64,000 bases of DNA from Triangularia verruculosa (Eukaryota; Ascomycota; Sordariomycetes; Sordariales; Podosporaceae). Location of the stretch: assembly GCA_033296885.1 (NCBI GenBank), contig MU864024.1:1-64000 (forward strand), written 5' to 3'. The notes beneath the pieces are model-generated. The model was not told where the DNA came from. It saw only the letters and a list, made by a program, of their open reading frames with translations, and did no database searches. The position numbers and the translations under genes are program-made. This document shows, piece after piece, positions 11,901 through 22,262 of this stretch; within the stretch, counting starts at the first letter, position 1; each line of letters opens with the position of its first letter.

Positions 11901-12129
11901 TTTTCAGGGTGGTGATAGAGCCCTCGTGAGCCGCCCATGCCAGAGGCAGATCCTTGAACTCTTGTATTCCAAGGTCGTAGAGAGGTCGTTCAGCGATACT
12001 GCACAGCCTGCGGTTCGTACGGGCGAGGGCATAAAGGGTGGTGAGGCCTTGCGTATGGGGTTTCGATTTTCGGATTTCATCGCAGATCAGGAGGAGGACC
12101 TCGTTCGGGAGACTTGTGAGGGTGGCCAT
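8957..12129 (-). CDS. F-box/ankyrin-repeat protein, copy 2, one frame break
   Basis: The ATG at 12129 begins an F-box (MATLTSLPNEVLLLICDEI). A linker follows, then an Asp run of about ten residues encoded by a GTC/ATC microsatellite near 11470-11520, then ankyrin repeats (ALHIAARKGHEEVIEMLLDHGAD and many more), and a second acidic stretch (DMDGDMDQDMDQDL) near 9915-9970. The total is about 1,056 residues. The frame of the first 325 residues and that of the last 725 differ by one base. The switch occurs near 11150-11160, where the expected WTPLHVALC ankyrin text appears in the second frame. No intron fits there, so this is a one-base frameshift or a sequence error. If real, the product would be an F-box plus one or two repeats only. 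Likely role: substrate receptor for an SCF ubiquitin ligase, by family inference. Confidence 0.75.
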
Positions 12130-12486
12130 CGTATTGCCGCCGTCCTATCACCGCCTGGGGTTGGGAACTGAAGACACAAGCAGGCAGAAACGCGAGATCG
12201 CGGTCAGGTTGGTACTCGACAAATGGCCCAACCCCACCAATCACCAACTGGGGGCGAGAGCACGTGATTCTGCGACCTGCACCGCCTTGGCTCCAAGGTC
12301 AACAACCTTTCTTACTGTGTACACCTTATTCCCGCTCCGTGTCCGGTCGGGTGGTTGGCGATGACTCGGCGGGACTTTTGCACGCAGGAAGAGCAACATA
12401 AAAAGGTGAGGTGAGGAACATGGACTGCTCACAACGACAGAATATACCACTCCCTTCCACCCAGGACAGCCCGGGAACGGACCGCC
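12130..12486. other. Divergent promoter region
   Basis: 357 bases shared by the minus-strand F-box/ankyrin copy 2 and the plus-strand MFS transporter. No TATA box or known operator can be claimed. Confidence 0.4.
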
Positions 12487-13896
12487 ATGGCTGTCGTCCC
12501 TCAGGAACCGCAAGCACGCGACTCCAGCGACCTAGACTGGACTGGCCCTGATGATCCCGACTGCCCCTACAACTGGCCCTTGTGGAAACGCCTCTACATG
12601 ACGAGCATTCCGGCTTTGCTCTGTGTCAACGTCTCTTTTGCCTCGTCTGTTTACACGTCGGGGACTAGCGACATATCCCGCCAGTTTCATGTCTCCCGCA
12701 CCGAATCTCTGCTTGGTCTCTCCCTCTTTCTGTGGGCACTCGGTCTCGGCGCCATCATCGCTGCGCCCGTCAGCGAGTCCTACGGCCGCAGGATCGTATA
12801 CTTGACGACAGTTCCCATTTTTGGTCTTTTCACCCTGGGCTCCGGACTGGCTCGCAACTTTGTCACCTTGGTCGTCTGTCGCACCTTTGCTGGCTTCTTT
12901 GGCAGTGCCGTTGTGTCAGTGGGCGGCGGCACCAATGCCGATTTATGGCAGCCCACGCTAGCCGGAGTCGTATATCCCTTCTACTTTGTTTCGCCGTTTC
13001 TGGGACCAGCCTTTGGCCCTGTCGTTGGCGGTTACCTGAGCGAGGCCAAGGGATGGCGATGGCTCCAATGGGTCATTTTATTTATGGTCGTCTTCAACTA
13101 CTTGTACGCCCTTCCCCAGTCCGAAACCTACAAGAAAACCATCCTCGAGAAGCGCACACCGTCAACAAGGTCGCTCGAGATCACTCTCCCATCCCGTGCC
13201 ATCCTCCAGCGTATCCTTCTCAAACCATTCAGGATGCTCTTCGTCGAGTCCATCGTGCTCTTCATGACCATCTACATGGCCTTCAACTTTGCCGTCTTCT
13301 ACAGCTTCTTTGCCGCCTTTCCGTACATATTTGGGCCCGGCGGTCACTACAATTTTACATCGGGCCAGCAGGGTCTTACGTTTCTTTCCATTGCGCTGGG
13401 CTGTGTTGTTGGATTTATCGCTGTTGTTTGTATCGATCGCTACACCTATCCTGCGTTGGAGATCAAGTACGGCATTGGTAAAGTTCCCCCAGAGTATCGT
13501 CTCTACGGTGCCATGGTCGGGAGTGCCCTGAATCCAGCCAGCCTGTTTTGGTTTGGATGGTCTGCCAACGCGGGTGTGTACTGGGCGAGCCCAGTTGTCG
13601 CAGCAGTGCCCTTCGCGGTGGGAAATATCATGGTGTACAGCAGTGGTGCTCTGTACATTATGAACTCGTATGGATCGCTCCACGGCGCGAGTGCGCTCAG
13701 TGCCAACAGCTTGCTGAGGTATGCCTTTGGAGGCGCCTTTCCTCTCTTCACCGTGCAGCTGTTTTCGTCGTTGGGGATCGGCTGGGCAAGCAGCCTGCTA
13801 GGGTTCATCTCCATCGTGTTGGTACCGGTGCCGTGGGTGCTGTACAAGTACGGAAGGCGAATCCGGGCACATAGTCAGTACATCACTGTCCAGTGA
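12487..13896 (+). CDS. MFS transporter, DHA1 drug/polyamine-like
   Basis: Single exon, 469 residues, ATG in good context (CCGCCATGG). A short soluble N-terminus containing DCPYNWPLWKR, typical of fungal DHA1 exporters, is followed by about twelve hydrophobic segments. Loop 2-3 carries APVSESYGRR, the MFS motif A region. GPVVGGYLSEAKGWRW after helix 5 matches the antiporter motif C region and the following loop. A cytosolic linker (KRTPSTRSLEI, about residues 220-240) separates the halves. The family exports drugs, polyamines or small metabolites by proton antiport at the plasma membrane; the substrate here cannot be read from sequence. It lies head-to-head with the F-box/ankyrin gene and upstream of a sugar transporter on the same strand. 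Confidence 0.88.
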   Translation: MAVVPQEPQARDSSDLDWTGPDDPDCPYNWPLWKRLYMTSIPALLCVNVSFASSVYTSGTSDISRQFHVSRTESLLGLSLFLWALGLGAIIAAPVSESYGRRIVYLTTVPIFGLFTLGSGLARNFVTLVVCRTFAGFFGSAVVSVGGGTNADLWQPTLAGVVYPFYFVSPFLGPAFGPVVGGYLSEAKGWRWLQWVILFMVVFNYLYALPQSETYKKTILEKRTPSTRSLEITLPSRAILQRILLKPFRMLFVESIVLFMTIYMAFNFAVFYSFFAAFPYIFGPGGHYNFTSGQQGLTFLSIALGCVVGFIAVVCIDRYTYPALEIKYGIGKVPPEYRLYGAMVGSALNPASLFWFGWSANAGVYWASPVVAAVPFAVGNIMVYSSGALYIMNSYGSLHGASALSANSLLRYAFGGAFPLFTVQLFSSLGIGWASSLLGFISIVLVPVPWVLYKYGRRIRAHSQYITVQ

Positions 13897-14723
13897 TGGT
13901 GGACCACACAACTATTGCTGTTTATGACAAACCAACCGAGCTTGCTCAGACTAAAAAAATGATACCGGTTTTACAGGGCCCATTTCCAAGAACTCGTGAA
14001 TCAAGTGTGCCCGATCAGACCTCCACCTCCCCGCAAAGTTGGGGTAACAAAAGTCGGGGAAACCCATCAAGAGGCATCCACCGATCGACAGCAAAGTAAA
14101 GTGTCGTCGATAAAATTGCCGAACGCGGTAGTGACCTGCTCCTCGATGCTACATTCACCCGAACATGGGTTAGAAGCGCACCTATCGCGGCCCTGAAGCC
14201 AAATGCATCGCCAGTCCAGTCTCAACGGCATGCCACGGTATAACTCCGCTGCAGTGCAACGGTCCGAAACATGATTGGCGGGATTCGACATTCCTCCAAC
14301 CTCCTCCGGATCCACTATCATCTTCTCGTTTCCTCAACCACAGGCACCTACAACCACCAGGGTAGCATCCACCGCGGCTCAACCTGTTGGTATCATCCAA
14401 CCCTCTTCCTGGTCGCATTGGCCCGACCGCATTGGCTCGCATCCTCGGTTGTAGTGCTTCTCCCCTCTCGCAGGATGCGAGAACACACGTCGGCCGATCC
14501 AGGCCACCAGAAGGCAAAGTACCAGGAGGCTGGAGAGCCAAGGGACCGACCGCAACATGACGATAGATAAACCTCTTGTTTTCCCAGTTTCTGGCAGCAG
14601 ACCCTCCCTTCCAGCAACCAAACTGGTGGTTCCTTTATTTATTTAAGCTTAATTCTTTTCCCCCATCTCCGGGACCGCGCCCGTGTGTATCACCAGACAC
14701 ACCGAGAGGGCTCATCAGACCGG
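13897..14723. other. Intergenic, promoter of the hexose transporter
   Basis: About 830 bases between two MFS genes. The last 100 bases are pyrimidine-rich (CTTTTCCCCCATCTCC near 14655), common just upstream of highly expressed fungal genes. Nothing else is recognised. Confidence 0.4.
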
Positions 14724-16359
14724 ATGCCCAAGATGAAGCTTCCTACCATTTACAATGTCCACCTGGTGGCCATGATCGCCACTCTGGGCGGTGCCCTCTT
14801 CGGCTTCGACATCTCCTCCATGTCCGCCATCGTCGTTACGGATCAGTACATTACCTTCTTCAACAACCCTTCGGGCGTCATCCAAGGCGCCATCGGCTCC
14901 GCCCTTGCTGCCGGATCCGTCGTCGGTTCGGCCATAGCGGGCCCCATCTCGGACAAGATTGGGCGCAGAGACTCGATCATGTTTGCGTGTCTGTTCTGGC
15001 TCATCGGGACGGCCGTGCAGGTGGCTTGCCAAAATGTGGGACAGTTGATCGTGGGGAGAGTGCTGAACGGATTCACGGTTGGCATCACTTCTGCACAGGT
15101 GCCTGTTTACCTGGCCGAGATTGCCAAGGCCGAGAAGAGAGGAAGTCTGGTCATCATCCAGCAGCTCGCCATCGAGTTTGGCATCTTGATCATGTACTTC
15201 ATCGGCTACGGGTGCGCCAGTATTCAAGGGACGGCAAGCTTTAGAACCGCGTGGGGAACACAGTTTATCCCTTGCGTGCTCTTGATCATCGGTCTGCCTT
15301 TCTTGCCGAGGTCGCCGAGATGGTTGGCCAAGGTGGGGAGAGACCAAGAGGCGATCCAGACACTGGCAAATATCCAAGCGGACGGCAACGTGGACGACCC
15401 AAGGGTGATTGCCGAATGGGAGGAAATTGTTACGGTGATGAATGCCGAGAAGGAGGCCGGCAAGGGCTGGAGGAAGTTCTTCAAGAACGGAATGTGGAAG
15501 AGAACGATGGCCGGCATGTCTGTTCAGGCATGGCAGCAGCTGGCGGGAGCAAATGTCATTGTTTACTACTTGACATACATTGCTCAAATGGCCGGCCTGA
15601 CGGGTGACGTGGCCATGGTCACGTCGGGTATTCAATATGCTGTGTTTATTATTTTCACGGGCGTGATGTGGTACGTATCTTGGTTGATATCTATGAACAA
15701 ACCGATGGCTGACAAACTTTGGCAACAGGCTTTTCATTGACAAGACTGGCCGTCGCACTCTTCTTGTTTGGGGAGCTCTCGGCATGGGCTTCTGCCACTT
15801 CGTGATTGGCGGTGTAATGGGTGGCAACCACGAAAACGTTCCCGGTGGAGTGGGCAACCCCCCGAATGCCAACATTGTCATTGCCGTTCACCCTGGCGCC
15901 CCGGCCAACACCGTCATCACCTTTTCGTATCTGTTGATCGTCGTATACGCCCTCACTCTGGCCCCCGTCTGCTGGATTTATGCTGCTGAGGTCTGGTCTC
16001 TGGGCACCCGCGCTACCGGCATGTCGATGGCTGCTCTGTCCAACTGGGTCTTCAACTTTGCCCTGGGAATGTTTACGCCACCGGCCTTTGTGAACATCAC
16101 TTGGAAACTCTTCATCATTTTCGGCGCCCTCTGCGTTGCTGCGGCCGGTTGGTTCTGGGTGTTCTACCCGGAGACTTGCGGAAAGACTCTGGAAGAAATC
16201 GAAGTCATGTTTTCCAAGGATGGACCACACCCATGGAACACCAAAAAGGGCGAGTCTCGTTTGGCTGCCGAGATTGAGGCCGTCATTGCGAGAAAGGAAA
16301 AGGGGGAGCAACCTGGACTGGTGGAAACCGTCACTCAAGACGGCGAAAACAAGGCCTAG
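14724..16359 (+). CDS. MFS hexose (monosaccharide) transporter
   Basis: Exons 14724-15670 and 15729-16359 give 525 residues. The 58-nt intron has GTACGT, a CTGAC branch and ACAG, and splits the Trp codon of GVMW. Sugar-transporter marks are clear: GGALFGFDISSMSA in helix 1, SDKIGRRDS, PVYLAEIAKAEKRGSL, LPRSPRWL after helix 6, QQLAGANVIVYY in helix 7, DKTGRR after helix 8, and PETCGKTLEEIE at the C-terminus. The short N-terminus and overall text resemble high-affinity glucose/monosaccharide transporters of the Sordariales and Aspergillus MstA/HGT group. It would import hexose with protons at the plasma membrane. PRSPRWL has Arg where PESPRWL is usual. Confidence 0.93.
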
Positions 16360-16654
16360 TTGGGCCAAGGTAGAAGGTGAAAATATCTGTGTATCTAGGA
16401 GATTCAATAGCATTCATTGTCTTGGCGCTGAAATTATCGATAGGGACCCCCTGTCTTGGCGCGTTGTGCTGGCCCACATAACCACCAACAGCACCCAATT
16501 CAGGGGTGTCAAAATTGCGTACCTACGTAGCGCCACTAGGCAGACATTTGATTCAAAGCAGCTGAACTCCCGGTGTTTCCGGGACAACACCACGTTCTCT
16601 TCCTTCTTCTCGCATCGTCAGATAACTAAAAGACATAGCGACAAACACAAAAAA

Positions 16655-17080
16655 ATGGCCGACTCGCAGCCATCGCTCATCAAGGCCCACAAACGAGTTG
16701 ATACTCGTGACCGTCAAACACGCCGGCCGACATATTTCAGCCCCCTGCTACACGAGATCTCCTTCAAGATCCAGCACCCTTCCTTCATCACTTTTCGCGA
16801 TTCTATCTGTGCAATCTCTCTGCTGTATGCGACTTGGAGGGGACTTGTAGCGCTGTTGCACACAAAACGACTGCTGCTCGACCGGCCGGTGGTGCACGTG
16901 TGTCCAAGTGGGGGAACCGAGAGCTTGACGTCGTGCGTACTCAACGTTCTTATCTGGGACCTGATACTTGGCATCATCGGCGAGTGGGTTTGGTATGTAG
17001 TGTCATGGGGCTTGGTCGGTGCTGTCGTTGTGTTTGTAGGGGAAGAGGTCATGAGGCAAATGAGGGCAAAAGCAAAGTAG
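16655..17080 (+). CDS. Small putative membrane protein
   Basis: An intronless 141-codon frame starts at an ATG in good context (CACAAAAAAATGGCC). The N-terminal 50 residues are basic and polar. Two hydrophobic segments follow: about residues 50-67 (SICAISLLYATWRGLVALL) and about 93-128 (VLNVLIWDLILGI through GAVVVFVG), then a basic tail (MRQMRAKAK). No family is recognised. Support comes only from the start context, codon quality and hydrophobic pattern. The opposite strand is also open across most of it. It sits between the hexose transporter and D-lactate dehydrogenase genes. Confidence 0.45.
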   Translation: MADSQPSLIKAHKRVDTRDRQTRRPTYFSPLLHEISFKIQHPSFITFRDSICAISLLYATWRGLVALLHTKRLLLDRPVVHVCPSGGTESLTSCVLNVLIWDLILGIIGEWVWYVVSWGLVGAVVVFVGEEVMRQMRAKAK

Positions 17081-17234
17081 ATTGTGGAAACGATGGGATG
17101 GAGGTCCATTGCTCTTATGCGAACGTCTTTGTCGGAAGCTGGGAAAAGACTGACAGTTGGTGAAGAATATTATGTATTTTATTTGATGGCCAACATGGCA
17201 CCGTCTGATCTTTATGATAGTCTGACAACACCGC

Positions 17235-18980
17235 CTAATCAAACACCTTCCCTGGGTTCATGATCCAGTCCGGATCCACGGCTCTTTTCAACGCTCTCAT
17301 CAATCCAATCGTCTCCGCGCCGAGCTCGTCCTTCAGGCTGCCCTTCTTTCCAATGCCAATCGCATGCTCCCCCGACACGGTCCCTTCCATTTCCAACGCC
17401 CTCCTCATCATCTCCTTGACAGTCTTGCCCACCGCCTCTTTTTGCCTTTCATTCTTTGGGTCATACATCATGGCCACGTGGAAATTTCCATCGCCGACAT
17501 GCCCGATCACACTGGCAAAGATGCCCAGCTTGGAGCATTCCTCCTTGGACCAGGTGATGATCTCGGCAAGACGAGAAATGGGGACGGCAACATCGGTAGA
17601 CCACATTTCGGTGCCCTCGGGACGAATGTTGACCATGGTAAACAACGCCTCTTTTCGGGCGGCCCAGAGATCGGACTCTTCCTTTTTGGATCGGGCAAAG
17701 ATGGGCTGGTGGGAGCGGAAAGGCACCACAAGGGATGAGACGCGCGAGATGTCGGATTGGATCGCTTCGGTGGTGCCGGAAAACTTGATAAACAAGGTGG
17801 GCTTTTCTTGCCAGCGGCGTTGCCGGATGGTGGCACTGCCGTGCTTGTTCAGTATGGCCATTTGGGCGTCGTCCATGATCTCGAGCGCGGCGAGGCCAGA
17901 GATGCCCGACCGGATAAGGGAGGTTGCGGCGGCGGCGGCGTCGTTGATGTTTGGAAAGGGTATCACAGCAACCGAGGTGTCTTGTGGTACTGGGGCCAGC
18001 TTGAGGGTGATTTCTGTGACCATCCCCAGCGTTCCCTCCGCGCCGACGAACAAGGAGGTGAGGTTGTAGCCGGCTGATGTCTTTCTGGGTCGGCGTCGAG
18101 TCTTGATCACTCGGCCGTCGGGAAGGACAACGGTGAGGTTGATGACCCAGTCTTTCATTGTTCCGTAGCGGAAGGCATTAGTGCCGGAACAGTTTGTCGA
18201 GACCATGCCGCCGACAGTGGCAGTTGGGGATGGATCCATGGGCGCGAAGAGGTTGGTGTGGGCAATCTTGCTGTTGAGATCGACCCAATTTACACCCGGC
18301 TGAACCACCACGTCCATGTCCTCTGGGTGGAAGGATATGATCTTGTCCATGTTGGTGAAGTCAATGCAGATTCCGGAGTAAGGCTGGCTAAAGTTGCCTT
18401 CCACTGATGAGCCCGCTCCGAAAGGAACCATGGGCACTTTGCGTTTGCTACAGATCCGGGCAATGGTCGAGACATCTTCGGTCGTCCGAGGATAGACTAC
18501 AGCCACGGCTCTTTCTGGTGAGTTGGACGTGGACCAATCAGAGTGCCCGTGATGTTCCAGAACATCAGATTCGTAACTAACGCAGTCCTGACCTATGAGT
18601 CGAGCAATCTCCTCGGCTGCATGTAGCATCTCGAATCGGTTCGCATATGTGATGGCTTTCGGGATATCGGGCGTGTCCAGGTCCCACTCAGTCTTCTTTT
18701 GCAGCAGGTTCTGGTATCTGTTGCTGAAGAAGACACCTGCGCCAAATCCAAGAAGGCCTACAACCCCCGAGGCGATTATGGTATTGCGGCTCCATCCCCG
18801 TCCAGTTTGTGCCGTTGAAGATGTGGTGACAGAAAATGGTCGGCAGCCGTGTTTGAGACGCCAAATTAATCGGTACTGCGCTGTGGCTTGTCGTTGTGTC
18901 TGCAAGGTCCCCCTTAGCCCACTCGTACCTCCGAAGGGCAGCCCCCGTCTGCATCCCGGAATGACCCGGAGGCCGGCCAT
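17235..18980 (-). CDS. D-lactate dehydrogenase (cytochrome), mitochondrial
   Basis: Single exon, 581 residues, close to yeast Dld1 (587). The Arg-rich, acid-poor N-terminus looks like a mitochondrial presequence. A hydrophobic segment at about residues 68-86 (IIASGVVGLLGFGAGVFF) fits inner-membrane anchoring after cleavage, as in Dld1. The FAD-binding PCMH domain spans about 155-335 (VPFGAGSSVEGN, DPSPTATVGGMVSTNCSGTNAFRYG). The C-terminal FAD-linked oxidase domain contains GHVGDGNFH, GTVSGEHAIGIGKKG and the terminal MNPGKVFD. It oxidises D-lactate to pyruvate and passes electrons to cytochrome c at the inner membrane, facing the intermembrane space. The start at 18980 was chosen because the presequence begins there. 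Confidence 0.94.
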   Translation of the reverse strand: MAGLRVIPGCRRGLPFGGTSGLRGTLQTQRQATAQYRLIWRLKHGCRPFSVTTSSTAQTGRGWSRNTIIASGVVGLLGFGAGVFFSNRYQNLLQKKTEWDLDTPDIPKAITYANRFEMLHAAEEIARLIGQDCVSYESDVLEHHGHSDWSTSNSPERAVAVVYPRTTEDVSTIARICSKRKVPMVPFGAGSSVEGNFSQPYSGICIDFTNMDKIISFHPEDMDVVVQPGVNWVDLNSKIAHTNLFAPMDPSPTATVGGMVSTNCSGTNAFRYGTMKDWVINLTVVLPDGRVIKTRRRPRKTSAGYNLTSLFVGAEGTLGMVTEITLKLAPVPQDTSVAVIPFPNINDAAAAATSLIRSGISGLAALEIMDDAQMAILNKHGSATIRQRRWQEKPTLFIKFSGTTEAIQSDISRVSSLVVPFRSHQPIFARSKKEESDLWAARKEALFTMVNIRPEGTEMWSTDVAVPISRLAEIITWSKEECSKLGIFASVIGHVGDGNFHVAMMYDPKNERQKEAVGKTVKEMMRRALEMEGTVSGEHAIGIGKKGSLKDELGAETIGLMRALKRAVDPDWIMNPGKVFD

Positions 18981-20130
18981 CAGTGCTCCACTTTTGTCCG
19001 GTGAGTTCGGCTGTCAAGGTGCCGAGTGGTTACACGTCCGACGCTGCACTCGCAGAGATCTTGACGCGGATCCTTCGATGGGGTATGGGATTTAAGATCT
19101 AGGAAGAGCGTAACATCAACTTGCATCACAATTTCGAGGAGAAGGAAATTCAAAGTGCTCGGTCCAGATCGGTGTTAAGGCGGAGGTCACGCGGGCCGGC
19201 CCCCTTGTTTCCGGTTGCCGGGTTGCTTCCCGCCCTCGATCGGCATTTCCAACGGCTTGTGCAAGTCGCCAAGGTAATTAGTGCACTCCGTCAAAGACGT
19301 TTCAACAACAAGATTTTGTGAAATTCATAAATAGAAATCTTTCTTTTGTCATGATTGCCTAAGGTACTTGATCTTGGATACTTCGAGAGCATGGCAGTGA
19401 CATGATTGCTAGCGTCGGTAAAATGGCTCTAACAGATCATGGGATGGGGTACATGTGGCTGGTACTGTTACTTAGGTAGTAAGAATACGTCCTGTATCTG
19501 CTTCTGGTTTGCAGAGACAGATGGCGACTATATACTCTACCGCATATTATTTACTTGTTGAATCTGGTCTATCTCCCTTTGAGTCAGGTAGCATATCTAC
19601 ATACTCAGGGAGTTCGGCAAGATTTGTTTATTGATTTGCCCTGAAAAAATATACCTTCAACGACACTCTCACGGCTGATTCGAGGGGGGCGGAGGAGGCA
19701 ACCCCATTCGGTCCACCAAAAGCTGTCGCCCCTACCAACCCTCCAACGACGGTTCCCGGCTGTTGGTGAGTCTGCATCAGCAATCTTGGTGACAGGACTT
19801 CTCGAGGCACCGATTGGAGCTTTTGAGGTAGATCTGAGAATTACGTGCTCGCCGCCGTGCCTGAATATGAGCCTCACTCGGAGCGCAATCATTCAGGGGA
19901 AATCTGAGCAGCACAGGAGCACTTAATCAAGCCTACTTTATTTTCTCGTCGCGAGGGCGGAGGGGGCGTTTCCGGTTGCGTGACCACATAAGGTAATCTG
20001 ATGTTCTGATTGCTGTTTTGAAGATGGAATGGATTCTCGAGCTGGGTATAAGACATGAACGATTGTCGAGTTTGTAGGCAGGCGTAGCTATTGAGTGCCA
20101 AGGACAACAAACATTGAGTGGGAATCCGCC
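18981..20130. other. Divergent intergenic region
   Basis: 1.15 kb between D-lactate dehydrogenase (minus) and the endoglucanase (plus). It must contain both promoters. A CTTAGGTAGT word near 19471 belongs to the AGGTA-type elements described in the findings. No gene is seen. Confidence 0.45.
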
Positions 20131-21406
20131 ATGAAGTTTCTCAACTTTCTTCTCGGCGCCGCCGCCGCCGGGTCCGCTCTGGCAGCACCCTCTTCGGCTC
20201 CGGTCTGTGACGCACCAACCAAGAGGGCAACCAAGTTCCAGTTTGTTGGCGTCAACCAGTCCGGTGCCGAGTTCGGAAAGGACACCCTGCCTGGCCAGCT
20301 TGGTAAACACTACACCTGGCCAGTGAGGTCGAGCATCGATGTCAGTCGCCTATACTGATTCAGAGGTGTGCTGGTAGTGTATGGACTAACAGCTCGCCAG
20401 ACCTTGGCCGGAAAGGGATTCAACACCTTCCGGATTGCCTTTATGATGTTGGTGGAATCTCAAACCCAAAGCTCAAGCCGAAAGTGCTAATGCCTTGCTA
20501 GGGAACGCATTGTTCCTAACAAACTAGATGGCCCGCTCGACGCCACCTATGCTCGAGGCTTGACTGATGTATTTACGGTCCTCGACTGCTGCAAATAGGG
20601 GATCCAGTCGTAGCTAACAAGGCTGCAGATTGTCAACTATGTTACCAGCAAGGGCGCCTATGCCATCATCGATCCACACAACTTCGGCCGCTACTACAAC
20701 AACGTCATCACCGACGTCGCTGGTTTCGCAGCCTGGTGGACAACCATTGCCAAACTCTTCGCCAACAACGACAAGATCATCTTCGACACCAACAATGAGT
20801 ATCACGACATGCCTGATGACCTAGTCCGCCGCCTCAATCAAGCTGCCATTGACGCCATCCGCGCCACCGGAGCCACGTCGCAGTACATCATGGTGGAAGG
20901 GAATTCCTGGACAGGTGCCTGGACCTGGGTAAACGGGGGCCCCTTTGTCAAACCCCTTTTTTTCCAGTCTCTTGGCGCTAACCACCTAAACATCTTAGGT
21001 CTCCTCGGGCAACGGGGCCAACCTCCTCTCCCTCCGCGACCCAGTCGACACCTCTGGTGACAAGATCATCTACCAGATGCATCAATATCTCGATAGTGAC
21101 GGCTCCGGGACCTCCGAAACCTGCGTTTCACGCACCATCGGAGCTGAGCGTGTGCGGGTCGCAACCGAGTGGCTGAAGGCAAACAAGAAGAAGGGCTTCC
21201 TCGGCGAGACGGCCGGCGGTGCCAACACGAACTGCATCGCCGCCTTGACAGGGATGCTGAGCTACCTCCAGCAGAACAACGACGTGTGGACTGGCTGGGC
21301 TTGGTGGGGAGGTGGTCCATGGTGGGGGAACTACATGTTTGCGATGGAGCCTCCTTCTAGTGTTGCTTATGATAGGGTCTTGCCCAGTCTGCAGCCTTAT
21401 ATCTGA
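20131..21406 (+). CDS. Secreted endoglucanase, glycoside hydrolase family 5
   Basis: Five exons: 20131-20340, 20401-20447, 20502-20568, 20629-20928, 20999-21406, giving 343 residues. Introns are 54-70 nt, with GTCAGT, GTTGGT, GTATTT and GTAAAC donors and CTAAC/CTAAT branches. Splicing restores continuous GH5 text (GKGFNTFRIAFMMERIVPN; TGAWTWVSSGNG). A signal peptide is evident (MKFLNFLLGAAAAGSALA). There is no cellulose-binding module; the catalytic domain starts at about residue 35 (FQFVGVNQSGAEFG). The acid/base Glu is E165 in DTNNEYHDM and the nucleophile is E278 in GFLGETAGG; HQYLDSDGSGTSETC is also diagnostic, fitting subfamily 5. It cleaves internal beta-1,4 bonds in cellulose outside the cell. 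Such genes are usually carbon-repressed, but no site is claimed. Confidence 0.93.
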
Positions 21407-22262
21407 GTGAACTGTAAAGGGGGAGCGGTAGGTTGGAAAAACAATGGCTGGACGAAGGGTGGCGATGCTGCCAGGCGTATACTCGAGAAAGAGACTTTGT
21501 CTCAACGCGTGTCTGATATACCGAGATTGTTGACTCATGTACCTGATCTTGCTGGGTTCCGGGTTGTTCTGTGTTAGGTGCCCATGTTGACTGTCCTAAG
21601 AGATTCAAGGGCGTACCTTGAGCACACTAATACGCAGACCTTGCCGTCTTCCGCGCTCAGATCTTGCCCACCCTGACAGTATCCGGTGCAGTCCTCCAGT
21701 AGAACAAGCTTTGAGCGTTCCATCCGAAACTCCGTCCGAATTCGCGATCCGGGCTATCCGTAGCGTGTTCGGCGCGTCGGAACCCAGTAAGCCGACATGT
21801 TCTCATCGATATTAGCACCAGAGACACTGACACAGGCTGCCCGTACTGTTTTGTAGTCATCTACACCTAACTGCCTTGGCGAGTTTATACATTGGTTGAA
21901 ACAAAAAATGATGCTGCCAAAGAAATTCTAGAAAGAAGAAGATAAACAGCTGTGTATGTTTGACCGCCTGCTTGGTTATCATATTCAATGCGATGTCGCT
22001 TGTTGTAAACGTGACCAAAAAAGATCTATTCCCGCCGCTTTTGTAATGTTTGGTTCCGTGTTGGGAGACTCCGGTTCCATAGAGCTCCTCATTCCCTGAC
22101 CCATTTCTTCCCTTCATTATCGAATGTCACTGCGCCCCCCTAATCCAAATCCTTAACGCCAAAAAATTTCCCTATCCCCAAAGTTGTGGCTCATGAATGT
22201 GCATATTTCGCTTTGAATCGGATTGACACCCCTATTGCTGACCATGACGGCAATTCCTCTTT
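21407..22262. other. Convergent intergenic region
   Basis: 3' flanks of the endoglucanase and glycosyltransferase genes. No gene or notable repeat is seen. Confidence 0.45.

Noticed and set aside
14715..15881. 388-codon minus-strand frame
   Set aside because: Antisense of the hexose transporter; His/Arg-rich composition typical of shadows.
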